DNA of 64,000 nt. Origin: Mesostigma viride (taxonomy: Eukaryota > Streptophyta > Mesostigmatophyceae > Mesostigmatales > Mesostigmataceae). The position numbers were made by a program, and so were the translations under genes. Positions 1 to 10,449 of this stretch are shown here, in pieces; position 1 is the first letter of the stretch, and every line of letters begins with the position of its first letter. The stretch is taken from assembly GCA_009746045.1 (NCBI GenBank), contig RPFO01000084.1:1-64000 (forward strand), in the 5' to 3' direction. The notes beneath the pieces are model-generated. The model was not told where the DNA came from, ran no database searches, and was given only the letters and a program-made list of their open reading frames with translations.

Positions 1-545
1 GTGGCGCGGAGTACCGGGGAAAGCTACCCACTGGCACGGGCCTCGATTGCCAGGCAGTCCAAGCCACGTCTGCACGTTGGTCTCAGTGCCCTCGAAGAGG
101 GTGGTGTCGTCTGCATGCATAGATGATGTCCGCCAGCCGAATCTCCGTTTCCGCCCCGCCATGCCAGAAACGGTTGTCGACCTGCACCCCTTCTCTACCC
201 ACAATGCGGGCAAACCGCTTGCGCGCCTGCCGAATCATGACGTATATTCGACCACAATAATGAACAGGTAGGGCGACAGCACACAGCCCTGCCACGTGGC
301 CTGTGCACACCGCCTTCTGTAAAGGGCACATGGTGGCGTGGTCCCGTAGGAAGTGCGCACCGAAGTGGTGGACACTTCATACAGGTTGCGGATGACATGC
401 AGCAATAAGGGGGCGGGGGATCCGGAACAGAGCGAGGATGTCCCACAGCGCAGCCCAGAAAACCAAATCGAAGGCTTTGATGAAGTCCACCATGCAGCAC
501 AAGGTGATTGATCGAGGGGAACATGGTCGGGGATGGAATGGATGA
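1..545 (-). pseudogene. LINE reverse transcriptase fragment (ORF2 relic)
   Basis: This is the core of a non-LTR reverse transcriptase in several minus-strand frames. Near 495-460 the reading is a 'VDFIKAFD'-type motif, the first catalytic Asp region of LINE reverse transcriptases. Around 130-100 a 'DIIYA' segment leads into the catalytic YADD box. That box is broken by a tandem TGCA duplication (plus-strand TGCATGCA near 113-120), and removing the extra four bases would bring the second Asp back into line. Frames also switch between these blocks. The element continues beyond base 1, so its 3' end is not visible, and the 5' part is missing upstream of about 545. It is therefore a dead, truncated copy. 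Assignment to LINEs is firm from motif order; the clade is not determined. Confidence 0.7.
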
Positions 546-1340
546 TGCTAGCTATCTCTAGTTCCTAGTTACAGGGTTGTGGGAACCACGGCCCGCGCTG
601 CCTGATCCGGATCGGTAGTGGCCAAAGATTTGGCCTTGCAGTTTTTCCTGGACAGGAGCTACGTTGAGATAAAACCTGCCACTATCTAGGCTTCTTTATT
701 AACTTCATTAATTAATAGGCAAGGCACGAGATAATTATGCCAGCAATCCGGACCTTGTTGTAACGTAATTTACCACGTTGCTACTCTACAGATTTTTACT
801 ACTGCTTAATCCTGGAGTGTAATTCTCCTGTGGGCTCGCGTGTGATTCGAATCGCATGCACGCCTACTGGGTGTAATAAGTCTTCCTGTATGGAGTATTT
901 TAATCGATCTGTGCGGTAGCATTGTAATGTACACGAAACGTACCGGCCGGGTTTCCGGGTTGAGCTGACTCGTATTGTGTGACAAGTATTCTTATTAAGC
1001 TGGACCTGGAACGTGCACTGTGACGCATAGCAAGCTAATTAAAGGTCTTTCGCATGCATTGATTATCAATCATCAAGCTGCGCTATTTTAGATAGCCATA
1101 CGTGTTAAACTGGATCGACTCGGAGGAAAGTTTCCTAGCGGTCTCTATCCCGTCCCGTTTCTCTATCGACACTGTATAATTAAATAAGCTGTAATCGACT
1201 GATCCGGATCATCAAAGGAATTATATGAGGGCCGGAACTCATATGAGGGCCGGGACCCTTACTAATTCAGCTTGCAGTAATAAATTGTGCATGGGGGTCG
1301 GTCGGATCCTCACAATCCTAACTGTCCATACCCGTTACCC
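546..1340. other. Non-coding spacer, AT-rich
   Basis: No ORF of note and no RNA gene recognised. It contains short TTAATTAA-type stretches near 700-720 that resemble the microsatellite tails of the retroelements elsewhere in the window, but no attached element body could be recognised. Confidence 0.5.
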
Positions 1341-3137
1341 ATATTGTCTATTTGTCATGAAAAAGGCCTCAATTGAGGCCTTTTTTTTCAGCGGGTGTTG
1401 CATGTAATTACAATGAGCCAACAAACTTTATTCCAAATATGAGTGAAGGCCATGCATTATTATGATTGTTTTGGGGCTCCCAGCGCTTAACATCAGTCAT
1501 ATAGCCCCAATACCTATTTAATTATGATTTAATAAAACAGGGTGTCACTGCGACGGCACCATCAACACAACATGACCATAGATACAAGCGACAAAAAGGC
1601 GCCAGTACTCAGTTCCATCTGCATGTAGCGTGTCTTTTGGACCTTACGAGGTATCCCCACGACATGGTAAGCATGGCATGACATGGCATGCTCCCCAAGG
1701 GACCCCTCACACACACTTGCACAGCCGGGGCTGTCGCGCAGCACTGCAGGCACCAATAGCCTGCCATGGGCATTGCACGTAAACATGAGGAATCCAATGC
1801 CTCTATTACAAACACGCACAATGATCATGCATTATAATGATAGGTGTGACCTTCCAAGCGCTAAGCTTCACTCACAAAGCCCCAATATCTAGGTTGTTAC
1901 GGTATCTTCTGACAGGGGTTTGCTGCCGCGGCAGCAGATGAACAGCACATGGCAAGATATACAAGCATAACTGGACACCATTTCCACACTTTTCTAGACC
2001 AATAGCTTGATTTTGGGCTTTGCAAGGGTTGCCTGAGACATGGCCAGCGTGGCAGGAACTGCCATGCTTCTTATGGAAAGCAAACACGTCTACACGGCGG
2101 GAGCCAGCCGCAGAGCACTGCACGAAGTACTATAACCTGCATTACGTCACATCGGCACTAGGCGCCGATAGGCAGCTAAAAACTGACGATATCACAAGCA
2201 AATCGATGCCATTACCTTTCTACCACCAGGACGCACTTACATTTCACACCCCTCACACCCGGGATCACTAAGCACGCATATGCGCTGGCGCTGAACGTGG
2301 CTGCATCAGAAAAGCTGTTCAAGCTCGGCGTTTTCAAGTTATCCGGAAGGGATGCAGCCCGCAAATCTGGCCGGACAGACGCTCCATGCGTCGTCCATTG
2401 ACGTATGAAAGCGGCTGCAGCGGCCTCACTAGCGCTGTTCGCATAAAGGCGCTCCCATAGCTGGGGGCGCGCGCGCGTTTATTGTCCGCATCCCAGTTTT
2501 TCCTAGCTGAAAACACCCCTTCCTCTACCTACGGATCCACGCCAAAAGGCTCGAAAATAGCCAGTGCCCCTTTAGTCACGGCTGCCCCAACATCCCCCCC
2601 GCCGTTCCGCTAGTCTCCTTCCCAGCATATCGAAGCACCGGCCTGCTGGCAGGCGCACTATCAACGCCGATTACGCCCCATCTGAATTTCACTAACCTGG
2701 CATTCAGCACACAAATAACGACCCCACGAATTTAGAAATCGACTTTCGACCCATTTAGCGATCGGGCTAGCTTCACGGATAATATATCTACCCGACGCGC
2801 TCCTTACTGCTCGAAATGATGCACGGATGTGGCCATACGGTCTATTTTACTCGAGGCCGCCATGGTCGTGCATTCGTTAAAATTCGTCGTCCGGTTGCAC
2901 GAAAGTGGCCAAAATAGGTACTTTCCTCCACCACATAATTTTCTGTAACCGTCGACCCCTGTCGACCCCAACGGGTCAGGACGCTCAGCACATATACCAG
3001 ATTCGCGCCACTGGGCCCGGACGACCCATAGGACCGGTCCTTCCCGCCAAAATAACCGTCCCCATGTGACCTTGGTGAAAGAGGCCTCAATTGAGCCAAA
3101 AGGCCTCAATTGAGGCCTCTTGACAAATAGACAATAT
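1341..3137. mobile_element. Candidate DNA transposon/MITE with 17-bp terminal inverted repeats
   Basis: Bases 1341-1357 read ATATTGTCTATTTGTCA, and 3121-3137 is the exact reverse complement. Directly inside each terminus lies a palindrome on the core GGCCTCAATTGAGGCC: 26 bp perfect at 1360-1385 and 18 bp at 3101-3118, with an extra half copy at 3081-3094. The 1.8-kb interior has no long ORF. It contains two diverged direct copies of a block of about 370 bp, recognisable by AGCGCT...CCCCAATA motifs near 1480-1510 and 1855-1890. The flanks share at most AT, so the target duplication is unclear. This fits a non-autonomous cut-and-paste element; the superfamily is not assigned. Confidence 0.55.
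1360..1385. repeat. 26-bp perfect palindrome, subterminal in the 1341-3137 element
   Basis: Five A, the 16-base core GGCCTCAATTGAGGCC, then five T. The same core recurs at 3101-3118 beside the other terminus. The symmetry could serve transposase binding or cruciform formation; that role is inferred. Confidence 0.8.
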
Positions 3138-3404
3138 TGCAGTTCCTTGACGCACCAACCTGTTCTTGTCCGGTTGACTTAGTAGTTAATAAGGGATTCG
3201 TCCGGAAACGAATTTCCTTATATTATGCAAGCCGCACCCACTATACCCGCAATGATGGGTACGAGCCGGCACCCGGGTGAGGATGAGCGCAGCCCCTCGG
3301 CAGGTTACTGGCCCGCGCGGGCACATGCATAGCTCGCAAGGTGTGCCCGGGCCAGGGAGACCCGCGAGTATCATGTGGGCCATCATGACGATGATACTCA
3401 CAAT

Positions 3405-4380
3405 GCAGGGCGACTACCACCGCGTTGCCCAAGCTGTCGGACATTCCCAAGGTTAAAACCGATTGCTCGTACCAAGAGTTTGAGTCTAGGAGATTGTGCA
3501 CAGTGTCTCAGAAGATCGACATCTGGGAGACATACAACCGCAAGCTCTTGGATGAGGATATCAAGGTCAAGCTGGTGTCTAGCGAGGCACTCAGCTCCCG
3601 ATGTGAGACAAGCTCGAGATCCAATGATTGCGAAAGCGCCCTGGCCAATGGCTTCCCCAGCAGCTTGGCGGAATTATTTCGGCGAGCACGGGCCAAGTAC
3701 CTGCCACCCGGCCAATCTTGACAAGTTGGACCGGGAGGCTTTTGGGGCGTTCAAGCAGGGGAACCTGAGCTATCGGCATATATGACCAAGTTTGAGCTTC
3801 TAGCGGGGCGGGTTGATGACCTGATGAGCCAGAAGCCGTGGCAAGGTTCTATGAGGGCTTGCAACCAGAATTCCGGGATGAGGTGAAGCAGAAATTCGCC
3901 CACCTCTCCTGGGCTCATGCAATCATGGAACCTGCCGGGACATCAAGACCTACCTAGCGGAGATAGCTCCCTTGGTGCAGCGCACCCCAAAACCCCGCGT
4001 GAATGCACTGGAACTCAATGAGCTGGGATTCGCCCCCGGCCGTGTGCCCAGGTGGATGAGCTACAGTGCGAGGTCCTGGACATTAATGCCTTAAGGGTAC
4101 ACTTCCCCGAGTCAGTGCTACTACTGCAACGGCGTGGGGCACATCAAACACGAGTGCCCTGATCTCCCTCCGCTGAACCAGGCACCGCCTGTGCAACGCA
4201 ACAACTTCCAAGGGGCCTCCCCGCAAATGGCCTCGAGGCTACCACCGGCGCGAAATATTTGCGGACAGCTCCCAGTGCGGTGAGCGTGCCCGACGCTTGC
4301 AACAAGCGCGCCAACAGCTTCGGCTGTACCAACCACCCAAGGCGCCCCCAAGCGCCTACCAGCAAGCTGGGCTGGTGGTT
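3405..4380 (+). pseudogene. Gag polyprotein relic of an LTR-type retrotransposon, with CCHC knuckle
   Basis: The plus strand carries Gag-like blocks in three frames. First is a hydrophilic N-terminal part (3425-3721). Next is a helix-rich capsid-like part around 3760-3990, with readings such as 'KFELLAGRVDDLM', 'FYEGLQPEFRDEVKQKF' and 'DIKTYLAEIAPLV'. Last is a zinc knuckle at 4116-4157 that reads CYYCNGVGHIKHEC, an exact C-x2-C-x4-H-x4-C motif. This domain order is that of Gag in Ty3/gypsy-like elements. Several frame changes make it non-functional as it stands. No protease, reverse transcriptase or integrase follows and no LTR was recognised; from about 4380 the sequence passes into an unrelated minus-strand retroelement tail. 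Gag identity rests on the knuckle and capsid-like context; the clade is inference. Confidence 0.6.
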
Positions 4381-4473
4381 TGGACGCTAATCTCCAGCCC
4401 CACCGCTAGCCTCCAAGCCCAGAGAGTCCAGCCAGGTCGATGAATGTGCTCGGGGCGCTCGATGAGGGTGGTA

Positions 4474-5045
4474 TTGAATTGAATTGAATTGTAACATAAC
4501 TCCGTTGGGAGTATATGTAGCACATAGCCCTTGAGAGGGGGCATATGGCCTATCATACATCCTAAGCTACTTCCTGCAAGGGTGGGGATGTAAAGGACCC
4601 TTGCTCTAGGTGCACCAGGGCACTTGCATCCCCATGATCTTCAAGCTATGCCCAGCGAAGGGGGAGCCTGTCATGGGGGGGAAGATCAGCATAGCTATAC
4701 AAAAAGGCTAGGGCATGGCGTCTCAGCAGAGAGTGACTCCCTGCATGGGCACAACATAGCTAAATAAAGCTAGGCATCATCTGGAGTGTGGCACATCATA
4801 GGCACACATGTACATGATTAAATAAAGCGTGTGGCTTAGCTAGGATAGTGCCTCTAGGAGGCGTACATGTACATGGCCACGGTCTATCTATTCTACACTA
4901 CTACTGCTGTATTCCCCTAAGCTGGGGCGTCTGGAGTCGTTGGGGCCGCGGGGGTCGCCTGCCAGGGCTTGTGGCCGACGTAGATGGCCGCCCCCTTCCA
5001 GTACACCGGGAGGGTGGTATCATGCGCATAAATCAGGTCGGACAG
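4474..5045 (-). mobile_element. 3' end of an ORF1-type retroelement, minus strand, with (AATTG)n tail
   Basis: Reading minus from about 5045, a short open frame gives 'VYWKGAAIYVGHKPW' and ends in a stop near 4919. This matches the C-terminus of the ORF1 proteins at 17798 and 32089 ('VYWRGGDLMINHKMW' and 'VYWRGGDFYVNKKLW'). The stop is followed by about 430 bp of 3' UTR and then a tail of AATTG units at about 4474-4492. The last UTR segment (…CTCCGTTGGGAG…GTGCTACATATAC… when read on both strands) recurs at 45150-45215 in the opposite orientation after another ORF1 remnant. No ORF2 lies between the ORF1 stop and the tail. The copy is 5'-truncated. Confidence 0.65.
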
Positions 5046-5149
5046 GCGATAATATAACCAGGGCCAGTACCGCCTCCCTCGCTGTGGTGGTGATGGGCAT
5101 CATTGGCATAAATGAGTTCAGCTAGTAAATTCTGCTTGTTGGTCGACTA

Positions 5150-6232
5150 TAATTCATAAATAATAAAATACTTATGTAAATGAAAAGGCAGGGAAAAGAG
5201 CAAACAAGGGAAGCACGGAAGTTCGAGCCAGCGAAAGGAATGGCACACACCTATAAGCATGAGCTACACATGAACTACCCGATTGAAAGCCCTGGCGGCA
5301 ACCTGCCACTGATGATCGAATGATCTAGGAAGCTTGGGTGGCAAGAAATTCAGTAGTATTAAATAATACAAATGATACATTTCATAGGGTCAGGAAGAAC
5401 CCAGGCCAATGCCGACAAACAAGTCACTGCCTGCATCTTCTGGGCAAGGTCATGGATTATACCACAAACCTTCCCGGATACCAAATCAAAAGTGGCGAGT
5501 CGTCATGGCGATTCCTCCCACGTAGAGACAAGGCACCAAGCAAACATTAATTTACAAGTAACTGCACCAAACATTAATTTACACGTAATTTGATTTACAC
5601 GTCACTGCGTCACGCGAGCATAAGTCCGTAAGCAAACATAAGAAATGCTAATCAAGTCACCGCGCGCGCTCGACACCGAAAAGATAAAAAGCTGCCCAGC
5701 CAGGGACCAAATAAAACGTTAATAAGTTCCGGTTGTGATACCGGGCCTTACCAGATCGATCAAGCTTGGATGTGGGTGAAGAATGCGGACGGTGCCTGCC
5801 GGGCCAAGACCCTCACACATACCAAAGAGACCCACCAATGATGTAGTGCACGGAGCGCACCAAGGAACATGTCCGAGCGAAAGCAGAGCACTAGGGTCAT
5901 TCAAGTTTGTCGCACTTGATCGTGGCACCCTGGCACACCAAATCGAGGCCCCCCGGTGGGCCCCGGCCTCACAGCTACAATTGTATGGCCGGGGCCTGCC
6001 ACCCGACATTGCAAGTGCCAGGGTGCCATTCTAGTGTCCAACTTCCTAGTCAGTGCCCTGGACATGACCTTCCAACGCCGTGGCACATGTTCAATGCATC
6101 AACCGCGATCAATCCCGCAAATGCAGGGCTCCCCAATTGGAGACTAACCCCCCCCACAACCCTCAAAATCCCCCCCGTTCCCCCTCCGCCTTAAATGGGG
6201 GATCTCAGTAGCCCCTTCGTCTCACTTCTCGC
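5150..6232. other. Non-coding region downstream of the GARP gene
   Basis: Only short, unsupported ORFs. Near 5545-5600 a motif of the form TTTACACGTAA is repeated; its reverse complement contains TGTAA, the polyadenylation signal known from chlorophyte algae. It lies about 650 bp past the GARP stop, so a link to that gene is speculative. A related stretch occurs near 43000. Confidence 0.4.
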
Positions 6233-9200
6233 TCAGTATTCACTGCGTGGCAGAATCATCCCACGCCGCGGGCGCGACCACACCCACCGGTCCCTGCGCG
6301 TCCCAGCCAGGGACACTTGGCAGCTTCTTGGGTGACGCCTCCTCCCAGACCAGGTGGTCCAAGCCCCCCCCTCAATGCCCCCCCAAGTGCCCACCTTGAC
6401 GTCGACAAACGGGTAATGTGCGACCTGCTCTTGCAAGTGCCCCGTGACCCCCTCACCCACAAGGCCCCCATCGTCCTCCCCCTCGACCATCACAAACATA
6501 CTGTGCAAGTCGTAGATGGCCATGTCGTCATCTTCGGCCGCCTCGCTGACGATGCCAGCATAAAGGCCACCCTGCGCAGCGGTAGGCTCCTCGCATTCAA
6601 GTGCGGGGCCGACGAGTGCTGTCGGAGTCAGCACAAGCGCCGCGTCGAGCAGGCCGGCCTCATCGGGAACCAAACTTGGTGTGCCGGGCAGGGCCAGGGG
6701 AGGCAAGGCCATCAGTCTCCCCGCTGTCATCCCCCCCCCCCCCCCCCCCATCCCAGGCCTTGCCATCGTCCCGTCATCACTTCTGTTGCCGCCTGTGGCA
6801 CCGGCGACTGCATCATCCACCCCTAGCCCCACCATGTGGGGATTCGCGGCCACTGGGCATGGGGATGCACTAGGAATCTCCACCAAGGACACCCTGGGCA
6901 GCAGGAGAGGGATGTCCATGTCGGGCACAACCTGCCACGGCATGCCGCTGCCTTCAAGGCAAGCAGGATTACAAGAAAAGCCACTCATTAACCCGGCATC
7001 ATGGACACACCCTCCCTCCTGCTGCTGCTGCTGCACTGCTGAGTCATCGCTGCTGATTGGACCAATTGCTGATTGGTTTGCCGATATCTTGGTCGTTAGC
7101 TGGTCTGCCCATACCTTGGCCACTTTCGGGGCACGGCCCACGATAGCCCGCGTCATGCCTCCGGACGATGGCGCCAGGCGCTTGGTGGGCTGGCCACTCT
7201 TGGACCTGGCAGGGACCCCGCCAGGGAAGCCTGTCTGGGTCCGGTCCTCGGAAATGGCCGAGGGGGCAGAGGCAACAGCGGTGCCAGAGGCAGACGTGGT
7301 GGAGCCTGCAGAGGGCCGAGAGATGGTGGTGGCGGAGCCAGCAAGCTTGTTGCTGGCACCGGTTGCCTCATGGGTGATGGCAGAGGGTGAGGTGGTGGCG
7401 GATGCAACCATTACGATGGCAGTGGGCGAGGCACCGGAGGTGGACATGGGGACGACCGAGGCTGCCGAGGCGGTGGAAGTAGTGGAGGAGGACTGGACCA
7501 GCGGCGCCCCCGCAGCTGCTGTTTCTGCTGGCTCTGGCGTCTCCACATTAGAGCCTCGGCCATGCAGATGCTGTCGCATGGCATCGCTCTTGATCACAAC
7601 AGCCGTGGAGTTTAATGGGTCGGTCTTCTTGGTTCCCTTGTCAGCCGTTGTTTGATATTTCTTCTTACTTCCCTTGGCCAATAGTTGGTCATTGTTTTTG
7701 GTAAATGTCATGGCGGTTGCTGCCGCCCCCGAGGGCAGGCTGTCGGTGTTGCCACTCGTGGCCACCCCCGAGGTCAAGTTCAGGCTGTTGTTGTTGTTGT
7801 TGTTGTTGCTGCTGCTGCTGCTTAGACCAGCCTCGAGGCTGCTGCCACTACTGCTCATGCTAGCCATGATGGCTTGTCTCTTCCTGCGGGACATGGAACC
7901 GGTGCCCGAGTGTGGTGCCTCGTAACCACGCTGGCTAAGGAAGTCGTCCACAGATAGGTCCTCGTCCAGCACGCCTTGCGCCTTGACCTTCCGGTGCCAG
8001 ATGCGGAATTTCTGCGGGCGACGGCGATTGATAACAAACCAACGTGCGACAAAGGAAAACAAGACAAACAAGTGATTTGTAATAAAGAAAGGAACACGCC
8101 AACATGTGACAAGTGAAGACAAGACAAATTTAGGATTAGACCAAGCAAAGATGTATCAGATGAGACAAACGAGATAACACCAAGAAAAGACGAATTCGAT
8201 GCGATGAACGGGATAAGACGATGGAGATAAGATCAAACAGCAGCAGCACCAAAAAGCACAAGCATGGCAGCAGGTCAGCAGTGCGAGTGGTTGAACTGGC
8301 TGCGGGGCTCTAGTAAGGATAAGAAGATGGGTCGGGACGAGACAATGGCTCATACAGCATACTAGGGTGTCGTAGATAACGACAGTGCGCTTGACAGGGA
8401 TAAGCTTGGTGGTGGCCAAGATGGCCAGTATGTCACCATTCAAATTGGCGGCAGCGTCACTATCGGGGATGTCCACATCAGGAAATCTTATGACGGTGGT
8501 TATGATGATGGGGCTGCTGCTGCTGCTGCTGCTGTGGTGGTGGCGGCGGCGGCATGGGCGGCGGCAGCGGTGGTGGTGGTGGTGGTGGCGGCGGCGGTGG
8601 TGGTGGTGGTGGCGGCGGCGGCGGCGGTGGTGGTGGCGCCCCCCGCACGGTGGTGCATGGTGGTGGCGGTCGTGGTGCTGCTTAAGCTATGGGTGGCTTG
8701 CACTGACACCCGCGCGCATCCCTGGCAGCCTCACCTGCAGGTGGCTGGCGATGCTCTCCCTGCTGACGCCTGGCGGTGACCCCATCGCGTGAAGTATCGT
8801 CTTGGGCACGACAACTGCGATCCCGATTGCACATGCATAAATGGTATCCAGGGAGGTCTTAGCAGACTAGTCAGGGATGTAGGTGCGAGCCAAGGAACAT
8901 CATGGAGCCCAGATAGGTAGAACTACGTGTTGTTTCATTCCGCTAAGCGTGCCTGGCATGCACTGAAAACGACTCGTCCTGCTATCGAATGATGCAGCAT
9001 TACTTACTGGAGTAGTACGACTATGGTACTGGGAAGCATGTCAGGGAGAGAGTTTTGCAAATTAAGAGGCCATTCCTTGAGTTAACGTGCGGGGCTTACT
9101 GAACCATTATTTTTTTTTCCAAATTTTCAGAGCCAGCAGAGAGTACTCCTGCAAAATACCCCACACCATGACAACCCCAGCAAGGATCTGCTGAAAACAA

Positions 9201-10449
9201 TAATCTGACAGTGTCCTGGTATCAGCTCCGAATACAGTGACCACGGCCCCTTCTTCTTTCTGTGCGCTGATCCCAGCCTCAACCTGCATGAATGATGCAT
9301 ACATTACCTGCATGAAAGGGGCACACATGTATAGACTGGGCAGATAGAGAGCTGTGGCCTAGGGAAAACCAGGCATCCTGCATCCTCTGTTATGTTTAAT
9401 CTAAGAATGTTACCTATCATGTATTATCGGTCACCAGCCAGGCTGCATGAGCCACTGAGCAATTAGGGATTAACCACAGGCCATTAGAGACTGTCATGGC
9501 ACGTCAATGGCAGACCCACAGCCATGCATTCGCGGCCTAGAAAAGTATGGATCCAGTATTTTTAAACCCCTTTACAGGGCAGCCGGGGAAGGGGGAGGCC
9601 ACACTACATGTGCCCCCCAACTACTCAGTACAAGTGCGCAGCTAGGGTTCGGCAACGCCTACGGCGATGGGGGAATCCAGGACGCATGCAGATAGGAGTG
9701 CAGCAACAACAGAGGGAGGGTGGTGGGGGTGGGGGTTGGGGGGGAAGACCCTAAAAGTGTAGTATACAGCAGGTAGGTATACTATAAATGCAAGTAGCCG
9801 CCGAGCACTCACGGTCTATGCCCACGCGCTTGATGGCATCCAGGAAGCACGCGTGCAGCTCCCGCGTCCACACCACGCGATTCCTCTTCTCCGTTGAGCC
9901 AGCACACGACTCGCCACGGAGGCATCCCTTCTCGGCTGCACTCGCAGCATTGTCATCATTATCAATATCATGACTGTTATCATTATTATTATCATTATCA
10001 TTATCGTCATCGTTGCTGTGATTATTACTGTCAATGTTTTCACTAGTATTGTTCGCCATCGCCGTGGTCGCATCATAGCTGCTGCAGTAGCTGGTACTGT
10101 TGCCCTCGGTGCCGCCCACGGTGGTGTCACTCCCTGACCCCAAAGCCCAGCTGCTGGGCTGACTGTGCCCATGACCATCACTGGGGTGACACTGCCCCTC
10201 CTCGACGGTCATCAGGAGCTGGCCAGTGTCATCCAGCTGGGTGCAGGGGGCAGACGTGCAATGTGAAAGGGGTTGCGCGGTGGTGCGCAGGTGCGGGGGG
10301 TGACAGTGGGACCGGCTGGGAATCTGCAACTGTTGGGCCGATGTTGTCACAATAAAGATTGGTGTTGGGACGCGCACATGAATGTGGTCATGAATGAGGG
10401 CATGGGGCCGGACATGCTGCATATTATATGAGGGCGTTTGGGCACACAT
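6233..10449 (-). CDS. GARP-family (type-B ARR/LUX/ROC-like) transcription factor, three recognised exons
   Basis: Three minus-strand exons join in frame to a complete GARP domain. Exon A (10449-9813) has a long Gln/Ser/Asn/Asp-rich N-terminus and ends 'VVWTRELHACFLDAIKRVGID', with donor GTGAGT at 9812. Exon B (8814-8735, 80 bp) follows acceptor CAG and reads 'VVPKTILHAMGSPP', then 'GVSRESIASHLQ', with donor GTGAGG at 8734. Exon C (8011-6233) starts 'KFRIWHRKVK', rebuilding the SHLQKFR signature, and continues as a long Ala/Ser/Thr/Gly-rich tail with an N run and a Q run. Family knowledge: GARP proteins are nuclear, sequence-specific DNA binders in cytokinin, clock, chloroplast and nutrient signalling. 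The invariant W of helix 1 and the SHLQ motif are present. No receiver domain is seen, but upstream exons may be missing, so the start at 10449 is provisional. The far C-terminus past about residue 550 may be mis-framed. Which GARP subgroup it belongs to is not determined. Confidence 0.8.
6730..6750. repeat. Poly-C/G homopolymer inside GARP exon C
   Basis: A run of about 20 C on the plus strand encodes consecutive Gly in the minus-strand reading. Length variation here would shift the frame of the C-terminal region, so the reading downstream of it is less certain. Confidence 0.7.
8514..8640. repeat. (GGT/GGC/GCT)n trinucleotide repeat in GARP intron 2
   Basis: Interspersed GCT, GGT and GGC triplets lie within the intron between exon B and exon C. 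Open frames on either strand are poly-Ala, poly-Thr or poly-Val artefacts. The flanking stretch 8480-8345 has a short minus-strand reading with no recognised homology. Confidence 0.7.
8815..9812 (-). other. Intron 1 of the GARP gene
   Basis: About 1 kb between donor GTGAGT (9812 downward) and acceptor CAG (8817-8815). It includes a C/A-poor, G-rich stretch near 9714-9748. No additional exon is needed to complete the GARP domain across it. Confidence 0.65.

Noticed and set aside
5719-6194. Overlapping ORFs on both strands
   Set aside because: No recognisable domain and mutual overlap; more likely the 3' flank of the GARP gene.
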